Shown here: in pieces, positions 1 to 8,005 of the stretch
Layout: each line of letters opens with the position of its first letter
Position numbering within the stretch: position 1 is the stretch's first letter
Assembly: GCA_020051695.1 (NCBI GenBank)
Contig: JAGVQM010000036.1
Coordinates: forward strand, 1-64,000
Direction: 5' to 3'
DNA from: Candidatus Zixiibacteriota bacterium
Lineage (GTDB): Bacteria > Zixibacteria > MSB-5A5 > WJJR01 > JAJRUJ01
DNA: 64,000 bases
Notes under the pieces: generated by a model
Told to the model about the DNA's origin: nothing
Database searches by the model: none
The model's input: only the letters and a program-made list of their open reading frames with translations
Translations under genes and position numbers: made by a program

Positions 1-156
1 CAATTGGATGGCCGTGTGTATCCCGACGGTTGGAACTGTCCGTACGATCTGGGAGATTTGAACTGTGATGGCCAGATCACCCCGGTGGACCTCCAATATC
101 TGGTCAGGTACGTTTATAAGAGCCAGGATTTCATTTGTGAACCGTGCACGTGGTAG
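1..156 (+). CDS. C-terminal fragment of a secreted dockerin-repeat protein
   Basis: An open frame runs from the window edge to TAG at 154-156 and gives 51 residues; the 5' part lies outside the window. The fragment contains a calcium-loop motif DLNCDGQITPVD, which has the D-x-N-x-D-G...D spacing of a dockerin/EF-hand loop. A helix with VDLQYLVRYVY follows, and the protein ends in CEPCTW. The same architecture, with a Cys at loop position 4 and a terminal C-x-P-C-x-x, ends the M28 and M23 peptidases of this window. It is therefore probably the anchoring tail of another extracellular protein. The catalytic or structural part cannot be known from here. Confidence 0.75.
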   Translation, partial: QLDGRVYPDGWNCPYDLGDLNCDGQITPVDLQYLVRYVYKSQDFICEPCTW

Positions 157-208
157 CCGCCTGCGCCGGGGATTGCCGGCCTGTCGATGAAGTCAAGCCG
201 GGGAAATA

Positions 209-721
209 TTAATCCAAAAACAAGTAGCGCCGCCAGCGGTCATCGTCGGCGCCGGCAAAATGGCGGATGTAAGTCAGGTGGTCCGGGCGTTTGGGGGTGC
301 TCAGCAGTTGCATCCCCGCTTCCTCGGGGGTGCGGTCGCCTTTTCTATTATTGCATCTCAGACACGCGCAGATCAGGTTTTCCCAGGAGTCCTTACCACC
401 CCTTTTTTTAGGGACCACATGGTCGACCGTCATTGCCGCGGAGGTGCTGCCGCAATACTGGCAGCGGCGGTTGTCGCGTTTGATGATATTCTTGCGTGAA
501 AGCAGCACGCGCTTGTTCGGCCGCTGGACATACCAGCCCAGCCGGACCACCGACGGCGCCGGGAAAACCTGGCGGACCGAGTGGATTTTTTTCCCGTCAA
601 AACGCTCAATCAACTCCGCCTTACCCAGATACATCATCACGACGGCGCGTTTAATCGAACAAATGGAGAGCGGTTCGTAGTTTTGATTGAGCACCAGCAC
701 ATGTCCGGACAGCGCACCCAT
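209..721 (-). CDS. HNH endonuclease family protein
   Basis: This 170-residue protein has an N-terminal VLVLNQNYEPL segment and a C-terminal HNH module. Zinc-binding pairs CQYC (about 87-90) and CLRC (120-123) flank the DH pair (100-101) and the N-N-x-K segment (124-127). The family is common in diverse bacteria as a solitary HNH nuclease of unknown target, so any restriction or repair role is only inferred. The start at 721 has an AGGAG eight bases upstream. A TTGACA/TATGTT promoter at 746-774 lies just before it. An in-frame ATG at 793 would place that promoter inside the gene, so the longer version is unlikely. It is transcribed away from the GNAT gene. Confidence 0.85.
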   Translation of the reverse strand: MGALSGHVLVLNQNYEPLSICSIKRAVVMMYLGKAELIERFDGKKIHSVRQVFPAPSVVRLGWYVQRPNKRVLLSRKNIIKRDNRRCQYCGSTSAAMTVDHVVPKKRGGKDSWENLICACLRCNNRKGDRTPEEAGMQLLSTPKRPDHLTYIRHFAGADDDRWRRYLFLD

Positions 722-745
722 CGGCCCAACTCCTGTTGAAAAACG

Positions 746-774
746 AACATACAGTACGTCCGAAAACTTGTCAA
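746..774 (-). promoter_or_regulatory. Sigma-70-type promoter of the HNH gene
   Basis: On the minus strand a perfect TTGACA (774-769) is followed by 17 bases and TATGTT (751-746). The predicted transcript start is near 739, leaving an 18-base leader that contains AGGAG before the ATG at 721. Spacing and match are close to consensus. Assigned by reading only. Confidence 0.65.
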
Positions 775-849
775 TGACAATCCTACCTGACATCCGCCGT
801 CAAAATAGGCCTGCAGAGGGCAATTCGATCATTATTTGGGCGAAAACGC

Positions 850-877
850 TTGCCAATTTTCAAAAATAATATATGAT
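850..877 (+). promoter_or_regulatory. Sigma-70-type promoter upstream of the GNAT gene
   Basis: TTGCCA at 850-855, a 16-base AT-rich spacer and TATGAT at 872-877. Transcription would start near 884 and give a leader of about 107 bases, which contains a 16-bp GC palindrome at 897-912. Confidence 0.55.
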
Positions 878-896
878 TTGGAAAGGCCATGCCGGA

Positions 897-912
897 CGCG
901 TCGCGCGACGCG
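897..912. repeat. Perfect 16-bp palindrome in the GNAT 5' leader
   Basis: CGCGTCGCGCGACGCG equals its own reverse complement. It lies about 13 bases after the predicted transcript start of the GNAT gene, where a repressor dimer could bind or a 5' hairpin could form. No similar copy was noticed elsewhere in the window. Confidence 0.6.
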
Positions 913-991
913 GATTAAAGACACTCAACAGGGGTGATTACGTCCACGGGGGGGCGGCGTCGGTGAGACACAGGTAGCCAAGAGTTTGGGT

Positions 992-1927
992 ATGTCTGGA
1001 CAGCAAACAGCGGAAGTCATGGAAAGCACGGTGGGACAATTGCGTGAAGCCGATTTGCTTGAGGCCGGGCGGCTGATGTATCGCTCGATGAATTATTTCC
1101 GCAAACGGGCCGGCATGCCGCAAGAGACCGCGCGCCTGCGCCGCCCGGTACCGCTACTGGAGCATATCTACAACCAGAGTCCGGGGTTAAGCTGGGGCGC
1201 ATACCATAATGGCAAGCTGGTGGGCTTTTTGGCGAGTCATATCCGCGACCTGCAATGGTATATCGCATATATCTTTGTGGACCCGCTATATCACGACCAG
1301 GGCCTCGGCCGGCAATTGGTGGAAGCCGGGCTCGAAGAAGCCCGGCGCCGCGACATGCGGTTCTTATCGGGGTGCACTTTTTCCTATAATACCCGGGCCA
1401 TCGGTTTGTTGTCGCATTGCGGTCTGTATCCCCGCAAGAATATTATGCGCCTGCAGCGTCCCGCGCGGTGCAAACTGGCATTGCCGCCCCGGACCACAAC
1501 GGTCGAAAGCGAGGCAATTTCAAATGTCGAGACGGTTGCCGAATTGAACCGGCTTGATTGCGAAGTGCGCGGCGCAAACCGCAGTGTCGATCACTGTTAC
1601 TGGCTGGCCGACAATAATTATAAGGGATATATTTTTACTGCCGGGGGCCGCACGGCCGGGTATGCGTATATCACTTTGGACGGCCACATCGGTCCGGTTT
1701 TGGCCGCGCGGGATACTTTCCTGACTGATATCCTGAACCATTGCCTGCATGAACTCGTGCAGTTCCATGACGGGGAAATCGATGTCTGGATCAATGGGAA
1801 AAATTTCGGCGGCCTGCGCCTGCTTCTGGAAACCGGATTTAGGTACGGAGAAATCGCCGTACTGATGACCAACCGCATATTCTGCGATTTGCGCCGCTAC
1901 CTGCCGCATTCAATGGCGGTGTTTTAG
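992..1927 (+). CDS. Tandem GNAT-fold N-acetyltransferase
   Basis: This is a 311-residue protein. The first GNAT domain spans about residues 10-150 and carries the acetyl-CoA-binding segment VDPLYHDQGLGRQL near 96-110. The second half (about 165-311) has the LDCEVRG...DH, GYAYITLDG and IGPV features of the degenerate second GNAT domain found in Eis/YobR-like two-domain acetyltransferases. These transfer acetyl groups to amines, but the substrate is not predictable. ATG 992 is used because the in-frame codon at 986 is TTG; ATG 1019 is an alternative, and no start has a strong Shine-Dalgarno. The gene is single, with its own promoter and a hairpin terminator after it. Confidence 0.85.
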   Translation: MSGQQTAEVMESTVGQLREADLLEAGRLMYRSMNYFRKRAGMPQETARLRRPVPLLEHIYNQSPGLSWGAYHNGKLVGFLASHIRDLQWYIAYIFVDPLYHDQGLGRQLVEAGLEEARRRDMRFLSGCTFSYNTRAIGLLSHCGLYPRKNIMRLQRPARCKLALPPRTTTVESEAISNVETVAELNRLDCEVRGANRSVDHCYWLADNNYKGYIFTAGGRTAGYAYITLDGHIGPVLAARDTFLTDILNHCLHELVQFHDGEIDVWINGKNFGGLRLLLETGFRYGEIAVLMTNRIFCDLRRYLPHSMAVF

Positions 1928-1962
1928 TCTGCCAGAGAGCATCCCTGCACGAAACCATTTAT

Positions 1963-1987
1963 CGGCCGGACTCCGGCCGACATTTTC
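1963..1987 (+). terminator. Rho-independent terminator between convergent genes
   Basis: A 7-bp GC stem (CGGCCGG, 1963-1969, with CCGGCCG, 1973-1979) and a 3-base loop are followed by ACATTTTC. It lies between the convergent GNAT and DUF554 genes. The T-run is short, so efficiency is uncertain and the hairpin may serve both strands. Confidence 0.5.
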
Positions 1988-2012
1988 AATTTACTTGTTG
2001 CGGGGACTGGAT

Positions 2013-2687
2013 TTAGAAAAAATACGCCAGCGCCATAATCATGGCCAGCGCAGGCAGAAAATTGGCCACAGGAATTTGTTTAATCCCCAGCAGCCGCAAG
2101 GCCAGGCCCAGAATAAGGATGCCGCCCACTGCGGTCATTGGCTGCAATACACCTGGTTCCATCGCAAATTGCATGTGCGCACCCAGCAACGTCAGCCCGC
2201 CCTGGACAATCAGCACGGTCAGGAAGGAAAACAAAACCCCGGCGCCGAGACTAGAGGCCAACGCCAACGCCGCGAAGCCGTCCATAATGGCCTTGGTTAC
2301 CAGCAACGTCGAATCGCCCTTGAGACCATCCTCCAGTGAACCGACCACGGTCATTGGACCGACACAGAACAACAACGACGCGGTGACAAACCCCAGCACG
2401 AACTGCGGTGCGCGGGACCGTGTCCGCCGCCGCAACCATTCGGCAAGCCGTTCAATGCGTTCCTCAAGCCGCAATAACTCACCACAGACTGCGCCGCCCA
2501 CGACGGAGATGACAATTAACAGGGGCTTTTGTCCATTAACGACCATCGTCACGCCGATCCACATTGTGATCAACCCCAGGGCGGTCAGGACGATGGATTT
2601 GAGCCGCTCGGGCAGGCGTTCCCCGACAACCAGTCCCAAACCGGCGCCGACAACGACTGTCGCGGTATTAACGAGAGTACCTACCAT
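2013..2687 (-). CDS. DUF554 family membrane protein
   Basis: This 224-residue protein is built of about seven hydrophobic helices. It starts with GTLVNTATVVVGAGLG, the typical beginning of DUF554 (YdfK/YqgA type) inner-membrane proteins, and contains the family segments FCVGPMTVVGSLEDGL and KAIMDGFAALALASSLG. Family length is about 220-240. The function is unknown; a transport role has been suggested from topology only. The start at 2687 is preferred over 2702 because the family begins right before GTLVNT. It lies 32 bases after the lipoprotein gene and may be the last gene of the amino-acid catabolism run. Confidence 0.85.
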   Translation of the reverse strand: MVGTLVNTATVVVGAGLGLVVGERLPERLKSIVLTALGLITMWIGVTMVVNGQKPLLIVISVVGGAVCGELLRLEERIERLAEWLRRRTRSRAPQFVLGFVTASLLFCVGPMTVVGSLEDGLKGDSTLLVTKAIMDGFAALALASSLGAGVLFSFLTVLIVQGGLTLLGAHMQFAMEPGVLQPMTAVGGILILGLALRLLGIKQIPVANFLPALAMIMALAYFF

Positions 2688-2719
2688 GCATCTGGCTGCC
2701 AATCGAACCGCCGCGCAGC

Positions 2720-3160
2720 TTACTTAGGCAGTTGACGGCTGATCTCGAACAGCCGGCGACGAGCTTCCCGGGCCCCGGCGGTATCCCCGGTGCGCATCTT
2801 CAGCGATGAATTTTGATTGAGGATGTCGGCCATCAGTATCAGATAAAATGACCGAAATTCGGACGCCGCCGGCATTTGACTCCAGCGCTGTTCGGCATCG
2901 ATGAACAGCGAATCCAGGGCAATGACGGCGGCAAGGGTATCGCGTTTTTCGGCCAATGCCGCCCGCACGCCCTCCAACCGCGCCGTAAACTCCCGTCCCG
3001 CCGCTTGTTCCTCGGGCGTGCCCTTTAAATCAAGCGATGTGCTTTCCGGCTGGGCTTGTTCAGCCGGTTTTTGATACTTTTCGATGTCACCACACGCGAG
3101 CACACCCCAAGCCGTGATCGCCAAAATCAATCCAACAAGCCATTGGTTCGTCTTTAGCAT
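2720..3160 (-). CDS. Small predicted lipoprotein, helical, unknown function
   Basis: This 146-residue protein has a basic start (MLKTNQ), a hydrophobic segment and a lipobox VLAC with the Cys at about residue 23. That predicts cleavage by signal peptidase II and a lipid anchor. A polar, Gln/Pro/Glu-rich linker follows, then mostly charged helical sequence (about 48-146) with TPR-like character but no repeat I can assign. No known family was recognised. It starts 21 bases after the tryptophanase gene, so it is probably co-transcribed with it. A periplasmic function linked to tryptophan catabolism is only a positional guess. Confidence 0.7.
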   Translation of the reverse strand: MLKTNQWLVGLILAITAWGVLACGDIEKYQKPAEQAQPESTSLDLKGTPEEQAAGREFTARLEGVRAALAEKRDTLAAVIALDSLFIDAEQRWSQMPAASEFRSFYLILMADILNQNSSLKMRTGDTAGAREARRRLFEISRQLPK

Positions 3161-3181
3161 GGTCTAGCCCGTCTCCCGCGC

Positions 3182-4603
3182 CTAGTGCGTTACCGCTCCC
3201 TGCTCGGCGGGAGCCACGGGGGCCAGCCGCGCCGTAAAATGCCGGAGATATTTTGACTGATAAATCAATTCATACCCGGTATTCCGCTCGGGATGTTGCC
3301 TTATCGTGCCCAGGACATTGACCACGTACCGCAGGTGCGATTCGGTATAGACCCGGCGGGGTATGGCCAGCCGCACCAGCTCATACGGCGCCGGGCGGAA
3401 ACTCCCGGTCTTGGGGTCGATCGAACCAAACATCAACGAGCCGATTTCGACCGCACGGATGCCGCCCTCACGATACAACTCGACAACCAGGGCATGCCCG
3501 GGGAACTGCTCGCGGGGAATATGCGGAAAAACCGAACAGGCATCGATAAACACGGCGTGGCCGCCGGTGGGCTGGACGATTTGGATACCCGATTCGCAGA
3601 TTTGTTCGCCGAGCCAGCGGACCTGGGCCGTGCGGAACCGCAAATATTCCTCGTCGGTGACTTCTTCCAACCCGCGGGCGACAGCTTCGAGGTCCCGTCC
3701 CGCCAGACCGCCATAAGTCCGGTAGCCCTCGATTAAAATCAGAAGTTCGGTCAGCTTCCCGGAAAGGTCATCGTCATTAACCGCCAGGAAACCACCCATA
3801 TTCGCCAAACCGTCCTTTTTGGCCGACATCAGTGTGCCGTCGCCCTGCGCAAACATCTCCCGGGCGATGTCGCGCACCGGGACGTTGGCATAGCCGCTTT
3901 CCCGCTGTTGAATGAAATACGCATTCTCGGCAAACCGGGCCGAATCAAAATAGAACGGCACACGGTATGAACGGCAAATCTCGCGCGCTGCTTTGATATT
4001 GGCCATCGACACGGGTTGCCCGCCGGCGGCGTTGTTGGTCACCGTCATGATGCAGGCCTTGACCTGCCGCGGATGTTCGGCCAAGAAAACGCGTAATGCG
4101 TCAAGGTCAATATTGCCCTTGAAGGGATAGTCCGACTGCAGGTCTTTGGCTTCCGGGGTCAAAAAATCCACCGCGATCCCGCCCTTATGCTGCACGTTGG
4201 CCCGCGTGGTATCAAAGTGGGTGTTGGATACAATATAATCACCATGTTCCAAAATAGTGGAGAACAACAAGTTTTCCGCCACGCGGCCCTGATGGACCGG
4301 GATAATATGTTTATATCCGGTCAGCGAACGGGCAACCTCGACAAAATGTTCATAGTTACGGCAGCCGGCGTATGCTTCGTCGCCGATCATCAATCCCGCC
4401 CACTGGCGGTCCGACATGGCCGATGTCCCGCTATCGGTCAACAAATCGATATACACATCGCGCGAGACCAGCTCAAAGATGTTGTACCCGGCCTGTTTAA
4501 GACGGTCTTCCCGCTCGAGACGGGGCAATAAGCTGATCGGTTCGATGGACTTAATGCGATATGGTTCCGGCGGCATTTTCATCTTCGGCCCCTCGTCTGT
4601 CAT
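3182..4603 (-). CDS. tnaA: Tryptophanase (PLP-dependent beta-eliminating lyase)
   Basis: This 473-residue protein aligns by eye along its whole length with tryptophanase and tyrosine phenol-lyase. The PLP lysine lies in SAKKD (Lys263) and the ring-binding Asp220 in YFDSARFAENAYFI. PVHQGR is near 102-107. The segment GIRAVEIGS matches tryptophanases; tyrosine phenol-lyases carry GVRSMERG, with the substrate-binding Arg, so tryptophanase is favoured. It would split L-tryptophan to indole, pyruvate and ammonia in the cytosol. No Shine-Dalgarno precedes the ATG, and a promoter ends a few bases upstream. No TnaC-like leader peptide fits in the 68-base gap. Neighbours also degrade amino acids. Confidence 0.88.
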   Translation of the reverse strand: MTDEGPKMKMPPEPYRIKSIEPISLLPRLEREDRLKQAGYNIFELVSRDVYIDLLTDSGTSAMSDRQWAGLMIGDEAYAGCRNYEHFVEVARSLTGYKHIIPVHQGRVAENLLFSTILEHGDYIVSNTHFDTTRANVQHKGGIAVDFLTPEAKDLQSDYPFKGNIDLDALRVFLAEHPRQVKACIMTVTNNAAGGQPVSMANIKAAREICRSYRVPFYFDSARFAENAYFIQQRESGYANVPVRDIAREMFAQGDGTLMSAKKDGLANMGGFLAVNDDDLSGKLTELLILIEGYRTYGGLAGRDLEAVARGLEEVTDEEYLRFRTAQVRWLGEQICESGIQIVQPTGGHAVFIDACSVFPHIPREQFPGHALVVELYREGGIRAVEIGSLMFGSIDPKTGSFRPAPYELVRLAIPRRVYTESHLRYVVNVLGTIRQHPERNTGYELIYQSKYLRHFTARLAPVAPAEQGAVTH

Positions 4604-4617
4604 GTGATTAGGTCATA

Positions 4618-4646
4618 TATACAAATAACGAGTGTGTGATGTCCAA
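4618..4646 (-). promoter_or_regulatory. Putative tnaA promoter with a very short leader
   Basis: On the minus strand TTGGAC (4646-4641), 17 bases, then TGTATA (4623-4618), overlapping an alternative TATATA. The ATG follows about 14 bases after the -10 box, so the leader would be only some 5-8 bases and lack a Shine-Dalgarno. This allows tnaA to be expressed apart from the upstream asparaginase gene. Confidence 0.45.
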
Positions 4647-4671
4647 TATTCTTCACGCCGGACGACACGGC

Positions 4672-5679
4672 TCAGGCCAACCTCACCGCCGGGAGGATCC
4701 GCCCGGTGATAATTTTACGGTGATTGGTCAAAAACGGCCGGGCATGGGCCTGCAGGGCATCGACTTCTGCGTCGGTGAGTACATCCAGTTGGCGCAGGAT
4801 TGCCGTCACCGCCACCCCCAACGCCCGTGAGCCGCCATCGGCCACTTTGACCGTCACTCCCCAGCCGCGATCGGTCAGCGCCACACATTCGACGGCCTCT
4901 CCCCCGACTTTGCAGACGAGCCGGTCTCCGGCGGTTTCGGCCAGCGCCAAATCGAAACGGCCGATCCCCGACACGTAGGCCGGTTCAGCGCGCATGGCCG
5001 CAGCAATTGTTTTCATAGCCGAGGATGATGAATCATCAAGCCCGCGATATTGCGCAAGCCGGGCGAAGGACTTGGCCAACAGATTGATCGGCAGGGCAAA
5101 GTTGGGCAGACTGCACCCATCAATCCCCACCCCCAACTGCTGCTCCGGCGTTCCCGAGACCGCTAAGACCGTCCGGCGGATTTCCCGTTGGGCAGGATGA
5201 TCGATATCGAAGTACCCGACGACCGGCGCGGCCAGCAGGCGGCACAAAGCCAGGATGCCGCTGTGTTTCCCCGAGCAGTTGTTGTACAGTTGATTAAACC
5301 GTTTTCCCGGCGGAGGTTCAGTGCCGGTTAAACGATAGATGTATGGGACGTGGACACCGCAATTCAAATCCGATTCGCTGCAGCCGACCGCGGCCAAAAT
5401 TTCCGTGGCCGCTTGAACGTGCCGGTCTTCCCCGTTATGCGAGCCGCACATGATGGCAACATGACGCGGCGCAAGGCCGAATTTTTCAACCGCGCCGCGA
5501 GTGATGGTCGGCAGGGCTTGAAACGGCTTCAATGACGAACGAGAATAAGTGATGGTTTGGGGATTACCCACCGCTGCAATGAGTTTGCCGTCGGCATCGA
5601 CAATTGCCGCGGCCCCCAAGTGCTCGGATTCAACGGAACGGCCGCGGAAGACTCTGGCGATTACTTCATAATCGGACAA
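4672..5679 (-). CDS. Asparaginase (asparaginase II / PF06089 family)
   Basis: This 335-residue protein hydrolyses L-asparagine to aspartate and ammonia in the family sense. It has the family hallmarks: VFRGRSVESEHLGAAAIVDADG at the N terminus (residues about 9-30), SLKPFQALP, CGSHNGE, NNCSGKHSGILALC and GIDGCSLPNFALP. The open frame extends upstream to 5856 inside the aminotransferase gene, but homology begins only near LSDYEVIARV. TTG 5679 has GAGG nine bases upstream and begins 23 bases after the aminotransferase stop, giving the family's usual 330-340 residues. It is probably in an operon with the aminotransferase, in a cluster for amino-acid breakdown. Confidence 0.87.
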   Translation of the reverse strand: MSDYEVIARVFRGRSVESEHLGAAAIVDADGKLIAAVGNPQTITYSRSSLKPFQALPTITRGAVEKFGLAPRHVAIMCGSHNGEDRHVQAATEILAAVGCSESDLNCGVHVPYIYRLTGTEPPPGKRFNQLYNNCSGKHSGILALCRLLAAPVVGYFDIDHPAQREIRRTVLAVSGTPEQQLGVGIDGCSLPNFALPINLLAKSFARLAQYRGLDDSSSSAMKTIAAAMRAEPAYVSGIGRFDLALAETAGDRLVCKVGGEAVECVALTDRGWGVTVKVADGGSRALGVAVTAILRQLDVLTDAEVDALQAHARPFLTNHRKIITGRILPAVRLA

Positions 5680-5702
5680 GGACTTGGACCTCGCGACCCG
5701 AC

Positions 5703-7055
5703 CTAACGGGCTTTCTGCTGTTTTTCGATGGTCGTGAGCGCACGTTCGAAAATTTCCAATGCTTTTTGGCACATGCGGCGGTCGACGACCAACGGCGGCA
5801 CCAGCCGGATGGCGTTCGGGCCGCAGGTCAACAGCATCAAACCCTGCCGAAAACATTCCATCATGACCGCCTGGGAGATATCCCCGGCCCGCTCCTTCGT
5901 CTTTTTATCCCGGACGAATTCAACACCGATCATCAAACCCAGACCACGGACATCGCCGACCGACCAGTGCTGTTTCTGGATTTTCTTTAATTCGCGCAGG
6001 AGAAACGCGCCTTGTTCGGCCGCATTTTCCACCAGCCCGTTTTTCAGCAATTTGACTGTGGCCAGCGCGGCAGCGCAGCAGACAGGATTGCCGCCGAAGG
6101 TGCTGGAATGAACCCCCGGGGGCCAGTCCATCAATTTTTGTGACGCAATACATGCGCCCAGCGGCATGCCCGAACTGAGCGCCTTGGCCAGACAAATAAT
6201 ATCGGGTTGGACATCCCAATGCTCGATGGCAAACATTTTCCCCGTCCGACCCATCCCCGACTGCACTTCATCGACAATCAACAGGATCCCGTATTTTTTG
6301 CACAACGCCGACAAGCCGGGGAAAAAGTCCGGCGGGGGGACGATATAGCCGCCCTCGCCCTGTACCGGTTCGACAACAATCGCTGCGACGTCAGCGGCGG
6401 GCGCCACCCGTCCCAGGATTTCATCCTCGATGAATCGCAGATATGCCGCGGCGGTGTTCTTCCGGCCGGGAGTATTAAAATGGTCGCGATACAGATTGGG
6501 GTAAGGGACGTGTGTGACCTCACTCATCATCGGTGAGAAATGCTGCCGCTGATTGGCTTTCGAACAGGTCAGCGCCAGCGCGCCCATTGTCCGCCCGTGA
6601 AAACCGCCGATAAAGGCGATAAACCGGGAGCGGCGCGTTTTATACCGCGCAAGTTTAATGGCACATTCCACCGTTTCGGCGCCGGAATTGGTGAAAAACA
6701 CGCGGCACTTTCCGGCAATCGGCGCCAACTCGGAGAGTTCCCTGGCCAGGGCGCCGACCAGCCCGTGATAGAAATCCGCCGTGGAAATGTGAATCGCCTT
6801 GCCGGCTTGCTGCCTGATCGCCTCGACGACCTTGGGGTGACAATTGCCCGTGCCGCAGACCGCGATCCCGGCGTGGAAATCGATAAAACAATTGCCGTCA
6901 ACATCCCAAACCAGCGCCCCGTCGGCGTGGTCCAAAACCACCGGATGGATACGGGTGTATGAGGGCGAAATGTAAGTTTTGTCGAGATCGATCAATTTCT
7001 TACTCTGGGGACCGGGCAGTGGGGTTTTAATCTTCGGATATTCGAGCAATGTCAC
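5703..7055 (-). CDS. Class III aminotransferase (acetylornithine/4-aminobutyrate aminotransferase type)
   Basis: This 450-residue PLP enzyme has NSGAETVECAIKLAR (about 123-137), GFHGRTMGAL (151-160), VVEPVQGEGG (227-236), the PLP-contacting VDEVQSGMGRTG (261-272) and the PLP lysine in CLAKALSSG (Lys291). The extended N terminus and overall pattern resemble the acetylornithine/GABA/lysine aminotransferase family found in archaea and anaerobes. Substrate choice cannot be fixed by eye. GTG 7055 is the start because AGGAGGT lies just before it; the longer frame to 7103 has no such signal. It is first in the run aminotransferase-asparaginase-tnaA. Confidence 0.88.
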   Translation of the reverse strand: MTLLEYPKIKTPLPGPQSKKLIDLDKTYISPSYTRIHPVVLDHADGALVWDVDGNCFIDFHAGIAVCGTGNCHPKVVEAIRQQAGKAIHISTADFYHGLVGALARELSELAPIAGKCRVFFTNSGAETVECAIKLARYKTRRSRFIAFIGGFHGRTMGALALTCSKANQRQHFSPMMSEVTHVPYPNLYRDHFNTPGRKNTAAAYLRFIEDEILGRVAPAADVAAIVVEPVQGEGGYIVPPPDFFPGLSALCKKYGILLIVDEVQSGMGRTGKMFAIEHWDVQPDIICLAKALSSGMPLGACIASQKLMDWPPGVHSSTFGGNPVCCAAALATVKLLKNGLVENAAEQGAFLLRELKKIQKQHWSVGDVRGLGLMIGVEFVRDKKTKERAGDISQAVMMECFRQGLMLLTCGPNAIRLVPPLVVDRRMCQKALEIFERALTTIEKQQKAR

Positions 7056-7275
7056 GGCGCACCTCCTGTTTTCCGCGCTGCGAGACCGGCATGGAACAAC
7101 CAATACTAAAAAACAGGGCCGGCCGGAGGAAAGTCAACTGGCAAGCAGTAATTGTGACAGCCGCGGGATACGCAAAAACGGGCCTTTTTGACGTAGACCG
7201 ATGCGAAAAGTAACGGCGCCGAACTGCCGAAACATAGATAAGGGTGGCGGGACCCACCTGGAAAGATATGGACCA

Positions 7276-7992
7276 ATGAATTCACCGGCGGGTAATGAGG
7301 TCAATTCCGGCATCCTGCGACAGGTAATGCCCTTCGACTGGTCGACTCCGCCCGGAAAGGCGGTGTTGTGGCAACGGGATATGTCGCGCAGGGTCATTCT
7401 CTGCCCGTTGCCGGAACCGCAGGTGGTTGCCGGGATTGACGTGGCGTATTCCGCCGGGGGCACAAACGGTTACGCCGCCGCGGTCGTGATGACCCTGCCC
7501 AAGTTGAAAATAGTGGAAACCCAGTCTGAAAAATTTGAAATACGATACCCCTACCGGCCCGGATTGCTGGCGATGCGGGAAGGTCCCGTGACTGCGGCGG
7601 TGTTAAAGAAGCTTACCCGGCGGCCGGATGTGATTATTTTTGACGGGGCGGGTATCGCCCACCCCCGGCGTTTCGGCATCGCTTCGCACTTTGGGGTGTT
7701 GTTCGATATTCCCACAATCGGATGCGCCAAAACCGCTTTGCTTTCCGTCGTGGGCGAACTGGGCCCAAAACGCGGAGATTTCGCGCCGATTTTGCTTGAA
7801 GCGGAAGTGCTGGGCGCTGCATTGTGCACGCGGCCCGGGGTCCAGCCCGTCCATGTCTCGCCCGGCCATCGAGTCGACCTGGCCTGCACTATCGATCTGG
7901 TCCTGGCCACCACGACAAAATACCGCCTGCCCGAACCGATCCGGCAAGCCCATCGGCTGGCCAATTCCCTGCGTGCCAAAGACCGGCAATAA
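7276..7992 (+). CDS. nfi: Endonuclease V (deoxyinosine 3' endonuclease)
   Basis: This 238-residue protein would cleave the second phosphodiester bond 3' to deoxyinosine and start repair of deaminated adenine. Family motifs are in order: AGIDVAYS with metal ligand Asp55, PYRPGLLAMRE with Glu102 (wedge PYRPG), FDGAGIAHPRRFGIASHFG with Asp123 and His129/138, PTIGCAK, and GHRVDLACTIDLV. Length is near the usual 220-240. The start is ambiguous: ATG 7276 (GGAAAG 11 bases upstream) is used, and ATG 7327 or 7201 are possible. It is divergent from the aminotransferase gene and converges with the GAF sensor gene over a 13-base gap. Confidence 0.9.
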   Translation: MNSPAGNEVNSGILRQVMPFDWSTPPGKAVLWQRDMSRRVILCPLPEPQVVAGIDVAYSAGGTNGYAAAVVMTLPKLKIVETQSEKFEIRYPYRPGLLAMREGPVTAAVLKKLTRRPDVIIFDGAGIAHPRRFGIASHFGVLFDIPTIGCAKTALLSVVGELGPKRGDFAPILLEAEVLGAALCTRPGVQPVHVSPGHRVDLACTIDLVLATTTKYRLPEPIRQAHRLANSLRAKDRQ

Positions 7993-8005
7993 CAGGCGTG
8001 CGCAT

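Noticed and set aside
722-793. Longer N terminus for the HNH nuclease (ATG 793)
   Set aside because: A TTGACA/TATGTT promoter lies inside this stretch, and AGGAG supports ATG 721.
5680-5856. Longer N terminus for the asparaginase inside the aminotransferase gene
   Set aside because: No homology in that part. TTG 5679 with GAGG gives the usual family length.
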